DNA of 64,000 nucleotides from Chryseobacterium angstadtii (GCF_001045465.1 NZ_LFND01000007.1:434001-498000), one strand, 5' to 3'; numbered from the stretch's first letter, positions 47,178 through 55,661 are shown. The notes: generated by a model from the sequence alone, not told the origin. Numbers and translations are program-made.

Positions 47178-48863
47178 ATGGGAAAGATTGCAGACTTGTA
47201 CATCCGTGTATCTACTGATGAGCAGGCCGATAAAGGGTATTCGTTAAGGGATCAGGAAGATCGGTTGAGAAGATACTGTGAGTTGAAGGAAATTTTAGTA
47301 AGAAATGTATATATAGAGGATTATTCAGCAAAAACTTTCAACCGACCGGAATGGAAGAAATTAGTTATAGCCCTTCGGAAACAGAGGGATATTAAAAGCT
47401 TCACGCTGCTCCTATTTACCAAATGGGACCGTTTTAGCCGAAATACTTCACAGGCGTATCAGACCATAGATCTATTACGCTCGCTAAGGTCTGAGCCGCA
47501 GGCAATAGAGCAGCCTCTTGATATGTCCATTCCTGAATCCAAGATCATGCTGTCCAATTACCTGACAATCCCGGAAGTGGAAAATGAACGCAGAGCATTA
47601 AATGTTTTCTATGGCATGCGCAGGGCGAGAAAAGAAGGCCGCTGGATGGGTACAGCACCATTGGGGTATATCAACAAAATCACAGAAGATCATAAAAAAT
47701 ATATTGCAGTTAAGAAAGAGGAGGCGGAAATCCTTACCTGGGCGTTTGATAAGATACTAGAAAACAGTTTCAACACAAATCAGATCTGGAAAATGGTCAG
47801 GGAAAAGGCTAAAGGAATGTCGCGGTTCAGTAAGAATAATTTTTGGACAGCGATCCGAAATCCCATTTATTGCGGTAAGATCTTTATTCCCGCTTTTAAG
47901 GATGAAGAAGCGTACTTTGTAAAGGGACTTCATGAACCTATTATCAGTGAGCTTAAATTCCGGGAGGTACAGGATGTATTAGACGGTAGAAAACGTGATT
48001 TTACTAAACCAAAAATTGTTTCTATGGACAACCTGCCATTACGGGGATTTTTAAAGTGTCCAAAGTGCGAACGTATGTTGACCGGGAGTGCCTCAAAAGG
48101 AAAAATGGGAAGGTATTACTATTATTATCACTGTTCTTCGCAATGTGGTGTTAGATTTCGTGCTCCGCAGGTGAATGAAGCTTTTGAAAGACAGTTAGCA
48201 GAACTACTTCCAAGACCGGGAATGTCAGAGGTTTTTATTGAAACTGTTATTGAAGATTTTCATTCAAAAACCAAAAGACAGAATACTGAAAGAAAACAGA
48301 TGCTGAAACAGGTTGAAGATTTGAACGCACGATTGCAGAAAGCATTGATTCAAAAAGTTGACGGTACTTTGGAAGATGATGATTATAGCTTTATTAAAAA
48401 AGATACCCATGCTAAAATCGAAAGATTGGAGTTTGACCTCAGTCATTTATCAGATCAGAATGTTGAGATCAGCAGGCTATTGAAAAGCGAGCTTGGAAAG
48501 ATCATAAATCTTTTCAGATATTATGTAGAAGGCGATATCGAACAACAAAGACAAATTATTAGTTCGATGTTCCCTGAAAAGCTGGTATTTGACGGAGAAA
48601 AGCATCGAACCCAAAGGGTGAATTCAGCAGTTCAGCTAATATATGCTAAAGAGAGGGAAATTCGGGGAAATAAAAAAGGGACAAATCTTTCCTTTTTAGA
48701 TTTGTCCCAACAAGTAGACCCACAGGGATTCGAACCCCGACTGACGGTACCAAAAACCGGAGTGCTACCGTTACACTATAGGTCTGCTTTATTTTGGTGG
48801 TGCAAATTTACGCTTTTTTTCTTTACAGGCAAGAGGTTTGTTGTAAAAAGTATATGTTTTTGA
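47178..48863 (+). CDS. Large serine recombinase (integrase of the island), tail fused to antisense tRNA
   Basis: 561 residues in the integrated form from ATG 47178, the natural MGKIADLYIRVSTDEQ start. Resolvase catalytic domain (~1-150) with nucleophile Ser12; Recombinase domain (~155-275); zinc ribbon with C294, C297, C319, C323; coiled coil (~355-440). These form the large serine integrase layout. From codon 513 the frame enters the attachment site and then reads antisense through tRNA-Gln (VDPQGFEPRLTVPKTG...), so the last ~49 residues are chromosome-derived. In the predicted circle the frame instead continues into 11053-11116 and stops there, giving 536 residues. The functional protein is probably the circle form or insensitive to the tail. 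Confidence 0.9.
   Translation: MGKIADLYIRVSTDEQADKGYSLRDQEDRLRRYCELKEILVRNVYIEDYSAKTFNRPEWKKLVIALRKQRDIKSFTLLLFTKWDRFSRNTSQAYQTIDLLRSLRSEPQAIEQPLDMSIPESKIMLSNYLTIPEVENERRALNVFYGMRRARKEGRWMGTAPLGYINKITEDHKKYIAVKKEEAEILTWAFDKILENSFNTNQIWKMVREKAKGMSRFSKNNFWTAIRNPIYCGKIFIPAFKDEEAYFVKGLHEPIISELKFREVQDVLDGRKRDFTKPKIVSMDNLPLRGFLKCPKCERMLTGSASKGKMGRYYYYYHCSSQCGVRFRAPQVNEAFERQLAELLPRPGMSEVFIETVIEDFHSKTKRQNTERKQMLKQVEDLNARLQKALIQKVDGTLEDDDYSFIKKDTHAKIERLEFDLSHLSDQNVEISRLLKSELGKIINLFRYYVEGDIEQQRQIISSMFPEKLVFDGEKHRTQRVNSAVQLIYAKEREIRGNKKGTNLSFLDLSQQVDPQGFEPRLTVPKTGVLPLHYRSALFWWCKFTLFFFTGKRFVVKSICF
48678..48708 (-). terminator. Element-borne terminator for tRNA-Gln
   Basis: GGGACAAATCT / AGATTTGTCCC, perfect 11-bp arms, followed on the minus strand by T6. 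It lies 6 bases past the tRNA 3' end and inside the recombinase coding sequence. Confidence 0.85.
48714..48724. other. attR, right attachment site
   Basis: GTAGACCCACA shared with attL at 11042-11052; it covers the tRNA-Gln 3' acceptor strand. Confidence 0.8.
48715..48785 (-). tRNA. tRNA-Gln(TTG), at the right end of the island
   Basis: On the minus strand: acceptor AGACCTA with TGGGTCT, D-stem GTGT/GCAC, anticodon loop TTTTGGT (anticodon TTG), T-arm CGGGG-TTCGAAT-CCCTG, discriminator A. The lowest anticodon-stem pair is C-T. CCA is not encoded. It is identical to the copy at 58150-58220. Its 3' end and terminator now come from the island. Confidence 0.93.
48803..48832 (-). promoter_or_regulatory. 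Promoter of tRNA-Gln (first copy)
   Basis: On the minus strand TAAATTTG (48803-48810) matches TAnnTTTG, and TTGC (48829-48832) is 18 bases upstream. The same arrangement precedes the second tRNA-Gln. Confidence 0.7.
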
Positions 48864-49023
48864 ATAGAGAATTGGTAAAAGTCCATGATTTCAGGAGTTT
48901 AATTTTACTCTATTTTAAAGCATTATTCTTTAAAGATGACATTTTTCGAATGAATTGGCTCTTATTTTTAGATGACAGGATCGTAAGGAATCTGAATCAT
49001 GGGATTCAGGAAATACATACAAT

Positions 49024-49050
49024 TAAAAAAACAGCCCTGTAAAAGGGCTG
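49024..49050 (-). terminator. Terminator of the minus-strand unit at 49128-49670
   Basis: CAGCCCT / AGGGCTG followed on the minus strand by T7. Confidence 0.8.
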
Positions 49051-49127
49051 CCTAACCTAACTAAACAACTAAACAGTCTGTAAATAGTTTTTTCCATGGA
49101 TTCTAAAAACATCAGACTTTATCTTTA

Positions 49128-49327
49128 TTAAAAACAGTCCATTGTTTTGAAACTGTATCTTTCATCAGAATCTAAATGACTGCCGTTACCATCATCAAAG
49201 TCATTTTGGCTAATGATAGTATTGAAATCCCCGTTGCCTGGCGTACCTGTCTGGGCAGGTAGATGAATGAAAATAAACAGATGATAAGAAGGGCAGGGAA
49301 AACGGCATATTGATATTTTTTTTTCAC
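49128..49327 (-). pseudogene. Frameshifted small exported peptide gene
   Basis: From GTG 49327 the frame encodes a signal peptide (KKKYQYAVFPALLIICLFSF, then IYLP) and then turns into basic nonsense that stops at a TAG. One frame over, the same spot continues as PAQTGTPGNGDFNTIIS, QNDFDDGNGSHLDSDERYSF and ends KTMDCF at 49128, which reads like a natural mature peptide after a signal. A single-base indel near 49258, at the short inverted repeat CCTG/CAGG, explains both. The terminator at 49024-49050 follows. It begins 7 bases after the HTH gene. Confidence 0.55.
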
Positions 49328-49334
49328 ATAAAAT

Positions 49335-49670
49335 TTAATTTAAAAGAAACTTTTTTTTCCAACTGGCCACTGTATTTCTACTTAACCCATAACGGGCTGC
49401 CACCTGAGTATTATTTAATTCGTTGGCTTTTTGGTAAGCCAGAATCTTACAAATGGTATCGATGTCATAAGACCTGTGTCTTTTGTCTTTCATTCGTACA
49501 TCGTTTTTTTCTTTTTTGAAGAGGATGCTTTCGATGTGAAGAATGTCAAAATCTGTCAGTTTAGTCTTGGCAAGGATCACTTCACAGTCTTTTCTTTTGT
49601 CTGGAAATTTTATCCTCAGCATGTCTTCATATATTTTTTTATAGGCAGGCCTACTTTGCTTTACACCCAT
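49335..49670 (-). CDS. Small helix-turn-helix protein (transposase-orphan type)
   Basis: 111 residues. The C-terminal half has a DNA-binding HTH (ANELNNTQVAARYGLSRNTV, ASWKKKF) like the N-terminal domain of IS3-type transposases. The N-terminal half (SRPAYKKIYEDMLRIKFPDK) is specific to this family, which I recall as frequent in Chryseobacterium. There is no catalytic domain and no terminal inverted repeats are seen, so it is probably a domesticated regulator. Confidence 0.7.
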   Translation of the reverse strand: MGVKQSRPAYKKIYEDMLRIKFPDKRKDCEVILAKTKLTDFDILHIESILFKKEKNDVRMKDKRHRSYDIDTICKILAYQKANELNNTQVAARYGLSRNTVASWKKKFLLN

Positions 49671-50034
49671 TTTTTATTAGTTTGTTCATTATTGATACGT
49701 CTTTTCTATTAGGTTTTCATAAGCTTTGTTTGAAAAAAAGCATAGCGGAATAACCCCGGTAAATATCCGGTTTCAAAACTTTCACAGAAATTCTGAAAAC
49801 AGATAGCAGGTAGATCATGAGTATAAAGCGCAAGCAGATCTATTGCCGTTTGCTTCAGCTCATGGTTTCAGCTAAGCACTGTAATAAAGTGCGATGTGAG
49901 TTGTGGAATTATGGTACCGATCCCATCCTATTTACGGAGAGACGTTGAAAAGGTTAGAATTCCGAAGATAATAGATTTCATTCATATAATAAAAATTTTG
50001 ATTTTTAGTGTTTTTTTATTTCTATACTATTTGT
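49671..50034. other. Intergenic region between two HTH genes
   Basis: About 360 bases. A 43-codon plus-strand frame (49817-49948) is present without supporting signals; otherwise nothing is seen. Confidence 0.4.
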
Positions 50035-50457
50035 TTAATACTTATTAAGCCATTTGTGTAAAGTAGTTTTGGGAATATTGTATTCCTCAACAATTTCTTT
50101 TTTGCTCTTTTTTTCTGTCCGTATCAGTTCAAGAATAAACTTGATCATTTCCGATGTGTACAAATTCTTCCTGAATCTGGGCAGCGGACTTTTCGTTTTT
50201 GTATGGTTTCTGACAATATCTTTCTGTGGTGCATAAAAAATAAGATGTTGCGAATACAGTCTGAAAAAGTCATACTTAAGCAGCTTACTCCATTTTAAAA
50301 GGAGCTCTGTAGAAATTTCATATTGTGCATACATATTGATAACCTCTTGCTCTGTGCATTTCAAAAAGTTACATATCCGGCCCATTTCTATACCGCTTTC
50401 TTCCGTTTCTATTTTAAGAAGTTGTCCAATATTAATTTCCTTTAGGTCTATTTTCAT
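50035..50457 (-). CDS. Small helix-turn-helix protein (second orphan type)
   Basis: 140 residues. The N-terminal ~75 residues (KIETEESGIEMGRICNFLKC, MYAQYEISTELLLKWSKLLK, FFRLYSQHLIFYAP) form a domain typical of this genus. The C-terminal ~45 residues carry an HTH (KSKKEIVEEYNIPKTTLHKW). No transposase catalytic part is present. Together with the gene at 49335 it suggests a local regulatory pair upstream of the TPR regulator. Confidence 0.7.
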   Translation of the reverse strand: MKIDLKEINIGQLLKIETEESGIEMGRICNFLKCTEQEVINMYAQYEISTELLLKWSKLLKYDFFRLYSQHLIFYAPQKDIVRNHTKTKSPLPRFRKNLYTSEMIKFILELIRTEKKSKKEIVEEYNIPKTTLHKWLNKY

Positions 50458-50987
50458 TAAAAATATTCTTTGTCTAAAATGAGTCTTTGAAAATTTTAGA
50501 TTAATAAAATTCTGTTTTTTTAGATTTGTTGCCCAAAAATATTTATGAACAGCTGTAAAACAATAAATTTTTATATTAATTAGTATTAATTCTATTGTTT
50601 TATTTAAAGGTAAAATATTAATTAATAAATAATATAGTGTTGATTTTTAAGTGATTGCGTTTTTTGATGTATTAATTCTGTTATTGTCCATAAATTACAT
50701 TAATCATATTGTTGATTTCGGGGATGAAATAAGGGGCAAAATACTATTGTGCTGATTTATAATCTGTTATTTTTTTTAGGGTACTTATTTCAATAAAGAG
50801 CATTAATTATTATTAACTATATACGCATTTTTTAGAGTAAAATATTAATTTTCCATCATAGATTTGTTTGATTACTAATGTGTTAACCTTTTTGTATTAT
50901 TAATTTTAACACTAAATGCTATTTATACTAAATCACTATTGTAATTAATTATTTATTTGTAAAATTGCTATCACAACGTAATTTTTG
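50458..50987. other. Very AT-rich intergenic region
   Basis: About 530 bases with many ATTAAT steps and no coding frame; the upstream region of the TPR regulator. No gene or terminator is recognised. Confidence 0.45.
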
Positions 50988-52715
50988 ATGAAAAGAATAA
51001 GATCTATTTTTCTTTTCTTTCTGTTTTCTATACTTTCTTGCATCAATCCTAAAAAAGAAAATGATTACTTTTTTGCTATAGGCAAAGAGATGACTCATGA
51101 TATAAGAAATAATCCGGAAGAGATAAAAAGGTTAGCCAACAGAGAGTACGAAAAATATAAAAAAAGTGGGGATATAAAATACTTCATCAGCAGTAAGCAG
51201 GTGGGGCTGGTGCTTTATAGTAAAGACAAACAAAAGCAGATCCCTCTGTTTTTTGAACTTATGAAACTTAATAACGGCAGATTCGACTATATTAGTATGA
51301 TCTGCAATAACAATCTGGCTGCCTATTTTGAAAAAACGGCTCCGGATTGGGCTTTGAAGTACGTTAATGCTGCTATAGAGGCCAGCGAAAATATGGAAGA
51401 AAAATATTCATTGGAACATCTTTATCATTTTAAAGGAAGAGTATTGTACAATGAAGGAAAGTATCACGATGCCATGATCCTTTTTCAGAAAGCTCTTGAA
51501 ATCTTCAAGGAAAGAAATGAAACACTGTATATCGCTTCCATGTATAATAATTTTGGAGCCTGTTATGATAAGCTGAACCAGCTGCAGTCTGCCATTACCG
51601 AAACGGAAAAAGCCATTCAGCTTCTTGGAAACAAACCCAATCTCAATAATAATGAGAAAACTTTTCTGAATTACATGAAAGAGGGGCTTGCGCAGTATTA
51701 TATGAAGGAAGGAAATTATAGAAAAGCCGAAGAACTGCTGCTGTCCGAATTTACATTCTCGATTCCCAATAAAAGCTATGGAATGACGATCAGCTCTTCC
51801 AAATGTTTACTGTCAATATATGAAAGCCAAATCATCAATCCTGAAGCAAAGAAGGAAATTATTCAGTCATTGGAAAAGATAGAGCCGAAAGTGCATTCCA
51901 TTGAAAATGAAATTGGGCTTAACGGTATTCTCCAGGATTACTATTTAAAAACAGATAATACTCCGGGTCTGAAAAAAGTTTCCCTGCGTCTTTTAGAACT
52001 CTGTAAAAGGCATGAAACCAGGAACAGAGCTGAGATAGAAGCCAATCTGGAATTTGCTGATCAATATTTGATTAAATCTGCCAATCAGGAATCTGACTAT
52101 GAAAGAAGAAAAAATATGTACTTCCTCATCGGCATGATTCTTCTGGTTGTTCTATTTTCTATCATCACTTCCCTTCTCATCAGAATGAAGAAAAGAAAAG
52201 ACATCATGCACGATAAAGAAAAAGAACTCTTTGCCAAAGAAAAAATAATTTCTGAAAACGAGCGGGAGATCCTGGAAAAAAATATCCTGTTGCAGAACGA
52301 GAAAATCAACAATCTGTATCTTAATCTCAATTTAAAAACAGAAACAGAAAGAGAGTTCCTGAATAATATCAAAAAGATAAAAAAATTAAAGAATGTAGAT
52401 ACGGAAGAAGTGTTGAGAGATCTGCAGCTGAAAATGAATAATCTGATCATGATCGACAAAAAGAATAACGATCTGATTAATGAGAGTTCAAATGAAAACA
52501 GAAAATTCATAGAAAATCTTTCTCAGAGATATCCCGGGCTTACGGACCAGGAACTTCAGTTGTGTGTCTATTTCAAACTGGATCTTACGGCTAAAGAAGT
52601 TTCGCTCCTTGAAAAGCTCACAGTAGGAAGTATCCGCGTATACAAAACAAAGATAAAAACAAAACTGGGACTTGGAAAAGAAGATAGCCTTAGTGAAACT
52701 TTAAATAATATCTGA
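50988..52715 (+). CDS. TPR-repeat membrane regulator with C-terminal helix-turn-helix
   Basis: 575 residues from ATG 50988. A lipoprotein-like signal (RSIFLFFLFSILSC; Cys 18), TPR repeats over ~100-350 (YHFKGRVLYNEGKYHDAMIL, NNFGACYDKLNQLQSAITET), one transmembrane segment at ~370-395 (LIGMILLVVLFSIITSLLI), a coiled coil (~400-490) and a LuxR-like HTH (DQELQLCVYFKLDLTAKEVS, then GSIRVYKTKIKTKLGL). The periplasmic TPR part should sense a peptide or envelope signal and pass it to the cytoplasmic HTH. It is a common Flavobacteriia one-component design. Confidence 0.85.
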   Translation: MKRIRSIFLFFLFSILSCINPKKENDYFFAIGKEMTHDIRNNPEEIKRLANREYEKYKKSGDIKYFISSKQVGLVLYSKDKQKQIPLFFELMKLNNGRFDYISMICNNNLAAYFEKTAPDWALKYVNAAIEASENMEEKYSLEHLYHFKGRVLYNEGKYHDAMILFQKALEIFKERNETLYIASMYNNFGACYDKLNQLQSAITETEKAIQLLGNKPNLNNNEKTFLNYMKEGLAQYYMKEGNYRKAEELLLSEFTFSIPNKSYGMTISSSKCLLSIYESQIINPEAKKEIIQSLEKIEPKVHSIENEIGLNGILQDYYLKTDNTPGLKKVSLRLLELCKRHETRNRAEIEANLEFADQYLIKSANQESDYERRKNMYFLIGMILLVVLFSIITSLLIRMKKRKDIMHDKEKELFAKEKIISENEREILEKNILLQNEKINNLYLNLNLKTETEREFLNNIKKIKKLKNVDTEEVLRDLQLKMNNLIMIDKKNNDLINESSNENRKFIENLSQRYPGLTDQELQLCVYFKLDLTAKEVSLLEKLTVGSIRVYKTKIKTKLGLGKEDSLSETLNNI

Positions 52716-52770
52716 TTTTTACTGTTTAAAATGGTGCTGAAATAAATTTATCAGCGATAAAATCCATAAA

Positions 52771-52801
52771 AAACCACCCTTACTAAGACTAAGGGTGGTT
52801 T
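52771..52801. terminator. Hairpin terminator after the TPR regulator
   Basis: AAACCACCCTTA / TAAGGGTGGTTT, perfect 12-bp arms. It resembles the hairpins that follow tRNA-Gln on the minus strand and stands directly before a tRNA 3'-end fragment. Confidence 0.75.
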
Positions 52802-52819
52802 GTTGGTTCACAGGGATTC
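52802..52819 (-). other. Possible tRNA 3'-end fragment (old integration scar)
   Basis: On the minus strand the 18 bases read GAATCCCTGTGAACCAAC: the end of a T-arm (GAATCCCTG, as in tRNA-Gln) followed by an acceptor-like TGAACCAA. The rest of a tRNA is absent. Confidence 0.4.
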
Positions 52820-52869
52820 TTTTTTCGGATGGAAATATATAAAAACCTACTATTCTTTTGAATTAAGTT

Positions 52870-55356
52870 TTAAATTAAATATTTTTTCAAACCTTCCATA
52901 ATGCCCTGCCATAATGTGTTGAAAAAGCTTTTGTTGGGGTCACGCTCTTTATCCACCTCCATATGATCCGGTTCACCTTTCGAATCATTCTTTACAAAAA
53001 TATTCGCGATGGCTGTCAGGATTTTTCTCTCTTTACCTGTATTTTTATTCATGAAATTCACGTGCATATCAGTGTATTTAAAATAAAAATTTCCCCCGAT
53101 TTTTTTGCTGTTCCCTTTATAATCGAATTTCAGATAATTAATTTTGCCGTCAAGGCTCACATTCAGGTAAGGGCGTACAAAAAGATTGGCATTTTCTACG
53201 GAAAGATCTTTAATAGTCCCGTTAATGGCATAATCATCATGGATATTGGCCACATCAAACTGCCAGTGAACATCTGTAGGCGCATCCCCGAAAAACTTAA
53301 AATCAGAATCCACTTGTATTAAGGTGGGCTTTCCTTTCATTTTCGCACTGTTTACGTTGGCAATTTTCGCATTGAAATGATCAAAGGTAATTTTACCGGG
53401 AATCTGTGCTTTTTCTGCAATTTCTTCATAGGTTAATTTTGAATTTTTAATATCAACCTGTTTTACGTAAAGCGGAAACTTGACATCACGAAGTTTTTTG
53501 CTGAACATATAGCGCACTCCGATATCATCCGACGGTGCAAGATCATGGTAAATATTACAGTCTACACCGTCAAAAATAATATGATCGAGATCAATGCTTG
53601 TTTTACCTCCTATCACCGAGTTTTTATCCACAATATTCATGGATTTCACCTTTATCGTATACAGATCTTCCTCTACCGCAATCATTTTGTTAAACTGATT
53701 TCTGGAATACTTGGGAAGAAATGCAAAATTGCTGATCTGGGTTGTTTTTCCCGTATTTTGTATTTGATTCGCTTTTAATCTGTAATATTTTCCTGCATCC
53801 ACGTCAATGGCCTTAGCGGTAATCATGTGGCTTTTTGCCTGAAACGGGATGGATTCCTTCAGCGTATTCTTGTCAGCTGTTACAGAATTTAGCTTAATAT
53901 TAAAATTCCCGACTTTCATTTTTTTGATGCCTTGTTTTTCCTGGCTGAATGTTCCGTTGATAATGTTCAGAGCTCCGAGGTTGACCATCAGGTCAGGCGG
54001 CTGATTTTGAGTTTTTTTGGCAGATTTATTTTTATGGGTGGCCGCTGTAATACTGATGTCCGGAGCATATACATTAATTTCATCAAGCTTGAGTTGCAGC
54101 TGCTGTCCTACAAATTTTGACGTATTATTCAGGATTTCTATCTTCTCTGTTTTGATGTTAAAAACATCTTTTGTATTACTCTTTCCAATGCCATTGAAGC
54201 GGGCATCGCTGATGAAAATATCAGAATTGTCGGAACTTATTTTTTTAATGCTTACCGCCTGCAAAGGATCTGTCTTAAAGTAAATATTTTCAAACTCAAT
54301 ATGATGCGTAGAAAAGGCAAAAGGTATTTTTTCTTTCACCGTATTTTTATCAAAAACAATATCCTGAAGATTCACACGGAAATTATCTACAGAAGCCGTT
54401 TTCGTTTTATCCTGTTGCTGAATGAGAACAGAACCCTGTTGAAAATCAAGATTTTTGATGCCGATTTTCAGATTCACCTCTTTAGGATTTTCTTTCACCG
54501 TCTTTTTATGGGTGGAAGTCACGATCAGCTTCGGTTGGCTGAATATGGCATTCTGTACGATAAGAGAATCCTTGTCAATCGTAAAATTATCCGCAGTAAG
54601 CTGATTGATTTTCAGATCAAAAACATTTTTTGCATTATACAACGCAGGACTTTCAATAGGCTTCAGATGGAATTCTGAAACGCGAAGCTGCTTGTTTTTT
54701 GCATCAATTTTAGAAGCAGAAATCCTGTAAAATTCATTGACGGTAATCAGAACATCATGCGCATCAATTTTAAAATCCTTGAAGGCAACCGGAATTTTGG
54801 AAGCATCCTGACTCTGGCGGATGTCTGTAAGGTTGATATTGATATTCTTTCCTGTGAAAAGATCTTTTTTATCATTTCCTTTTACCGAAATATTCCCGTT
54901 TTGAACAAAAATATTCTCAATACCGAAATTTATTTTCTTTTGTGTGGAATCTTTTTTCTTTTTTGATCGGCCGGCAACCACTTGAATATTGGGATCAATG
55001 AGCTTAATATCATCCACCTTATAAGTTTTGTTAAAAACAGCATTCCAGATCCTGAAGTTCTCTATTTGCAGGCTTTTGACATCCCCTGAAATTTGAGTGA
55101 CTGCCGGGTCCTGGGTCGGTTTTGTACCGATTGTAATGGAATTAGCCGAAATATTACCTTTTAAAAGACTAAGATCAAAATCTTCAAGACTAATCCGGTA
55201 AGGTGTTTTCTCGTTGATCAGGTCCGGTAACTTATGTTTGAGATAAATATTCAGCAGAAACGGGAAAATAAACCCTAAAAGACATAGGATTCCCAGTATT
55301 ACTAATACAATTTTCTTTCTTTTTGGTTTTTTCTGACGCTCTAATTCTTTTTTCAT
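52870..55356 (-). CDS. AsmA-like / DUF748-type envelope protein
   Basis: 828 residues. N-terminal membrane anchor at ~15-35 (IVLVILGILCLLGFIFPFLL) after a basic tail, then repeated beta-rich AsmA-type segments (ISLEDFDLSLLKGNISANSI, LTVRPYLNVSLDGKINYLKF-like end region). AsmA-like proteins bridge the periplasm and are linked to lipid transport or outer-membrane homeostasis. Repeats with KIPVAFKDFKIDAHDVLI, KIPFAFSTHHIEFENIYF and SIPFQAKSHMITAKAIDV show internal duplication. The ortholog's substrate is unknown. Confidence 0.75.
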   Translation of the reverse strand: MKKELERQKKPKRKKIVLVILGILCLLGFIFPFLLNIYLKHKLPDLINEKTPYRISLEDFDLSLLKGNISANSITIGTKPTQDPAVTQISGDVKSLQIENFRIWNAVFNKTYKVDDIKLIDPNIQVVAGRSKKKKDSTQKKINFGIENIFVQNGNISVKGNDKKDLFTGKNININLTDIRQSQDASKIPVAFKDFKIDAHDVLITVNEFYRISASKIDAKNKQLRVSEFHLKPIESPALYNAKNVFDLKINQLTADNFTIDKDSLIVQNAIFSQPKLIVTSTHKKTVKENPKEVNLKIGIKNLDFQQGSVLIQQQDKTKTASVDNFRVNLQDIVFDKNTVKEKIPFAFSTHHIEFENIYFKTDPLQAVSIKKISSDNSDIFISDARFNGIGKSNTKDVFNIKTEKIEILNNTSKFVGQQLQLKLDEINVYAPDISITAATHKNKSAKKTQNQPPDLMVNLGALNIINGTFSQEKQGIKKMKVGNFNIKLNSVTADKNTLKESIPFQAKSHMITAKAIDVDAGKYYRLKANQIQNTGKTTQISNFAFLPKYSRNQFNKMIAVEEDLYTIKVKSMNIVDKNSVIGGKTSIDLDHIIFDGVDCNIYHDLAPSDDIGVRYMFSKKLRDVKFPLYVKQVDIKNSKLTYEEIAEKAQIPGKITFDHFNAKIANVNSAKMKGKPTLIQVDSDFKFFGDAPTDVHWQFDVANIHDDYAINGTIKDLSVENANLFVRPYLNVSLDGKINYLKFDYKGNSKKIGGNFYFKYTDMHVNFMNKNTGKERKILTAIANIFVKNDSKGEPDHMEVDKERDPNKSFFNTLWQGIMEGLKKYLI

Positions 55357-55661
55357 TGTAATAGTGTTTTTGGTAGATTAGCAGTGATTTTTACAAAGCA
55401 TATCCTTTTACGTTTTCAAATTTTATTCCATTAGTGATAGGTTATGATAATTTCATATGTTTAATCAGACATATTATTGAGTTAGTGTGAATATCGTAAG
55501 ATTTTATCAGATATGGTAAAAATGTGGTATCTGATAAGGTAATGACGGCACTTTTTTTGCCACAGTTTATCCGGCCCATGTATCAGGCAGTCATTTTATG
55601 AGACGTATCAGGGTATAAAAAAGAAATAACTAAACTAACATCTATGAACCAAAACCACTGT
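55357..55661. other. Divergent intergenic region before the DUF5686 gene
   Basis: About 300 bases; presumed promoters of the AsmA-like and DUF5686 genes. No clear consensus site is seen. Confidence 0.4.

Larger units (their letters stand above)
11042..48724. mobile_element. Integrative mobilizable element inserted in the 3' end of a tRNA-Gln gene
   Basis: The left end (11042-11052) and right end (48714-48724) share the 11 bases GTAGACCCACA, which are the last 10 bases of the tRNA-Gln gene (minus strand) plus the next base. The right copy belongs to the intact tRNA; the left copy is a fragment with the tRNA's own terminator beyond it. A large serine recombinase lies at the right end. Inside are a MobV-type relaxase, a hairpin cluster resembling an oriT, a Toprim protein and DUF3408, but no type IV secretion genes, so transfer would need a helper. 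Cargo: two RHS toxin modules, a SusC/SusD locus, an AbiEii-like gene pair and a restriction-modification system. Crossing over anywhere in the shared 11 bases gives a 37,672-bp circle. Confidence 0.85.

Noticed and set aside
11042..48724. A prophage
   Set aside because: No capsid, terminase, portal, tail or lysis genes are present; the content is mobilization plus cargo.
48711..48863. The last ~50 residues of the recombinase as a genuine conserved domain
   Set aside because: They are the antisense translation of tRNA-Gln and its promoter region; the same translation would come from any insertion at this gene.
49817..49948. A 43-codon frame between the HTH genes
   Set aside because: No promoter, no terminator, no recognisable features; kept only as a note in the intergenic entry.
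49335..50457. An insertion sequence made of the two HTH genes
   Set aside because: No catalytic domain and no terminal inverted or direct repeats were found around them.
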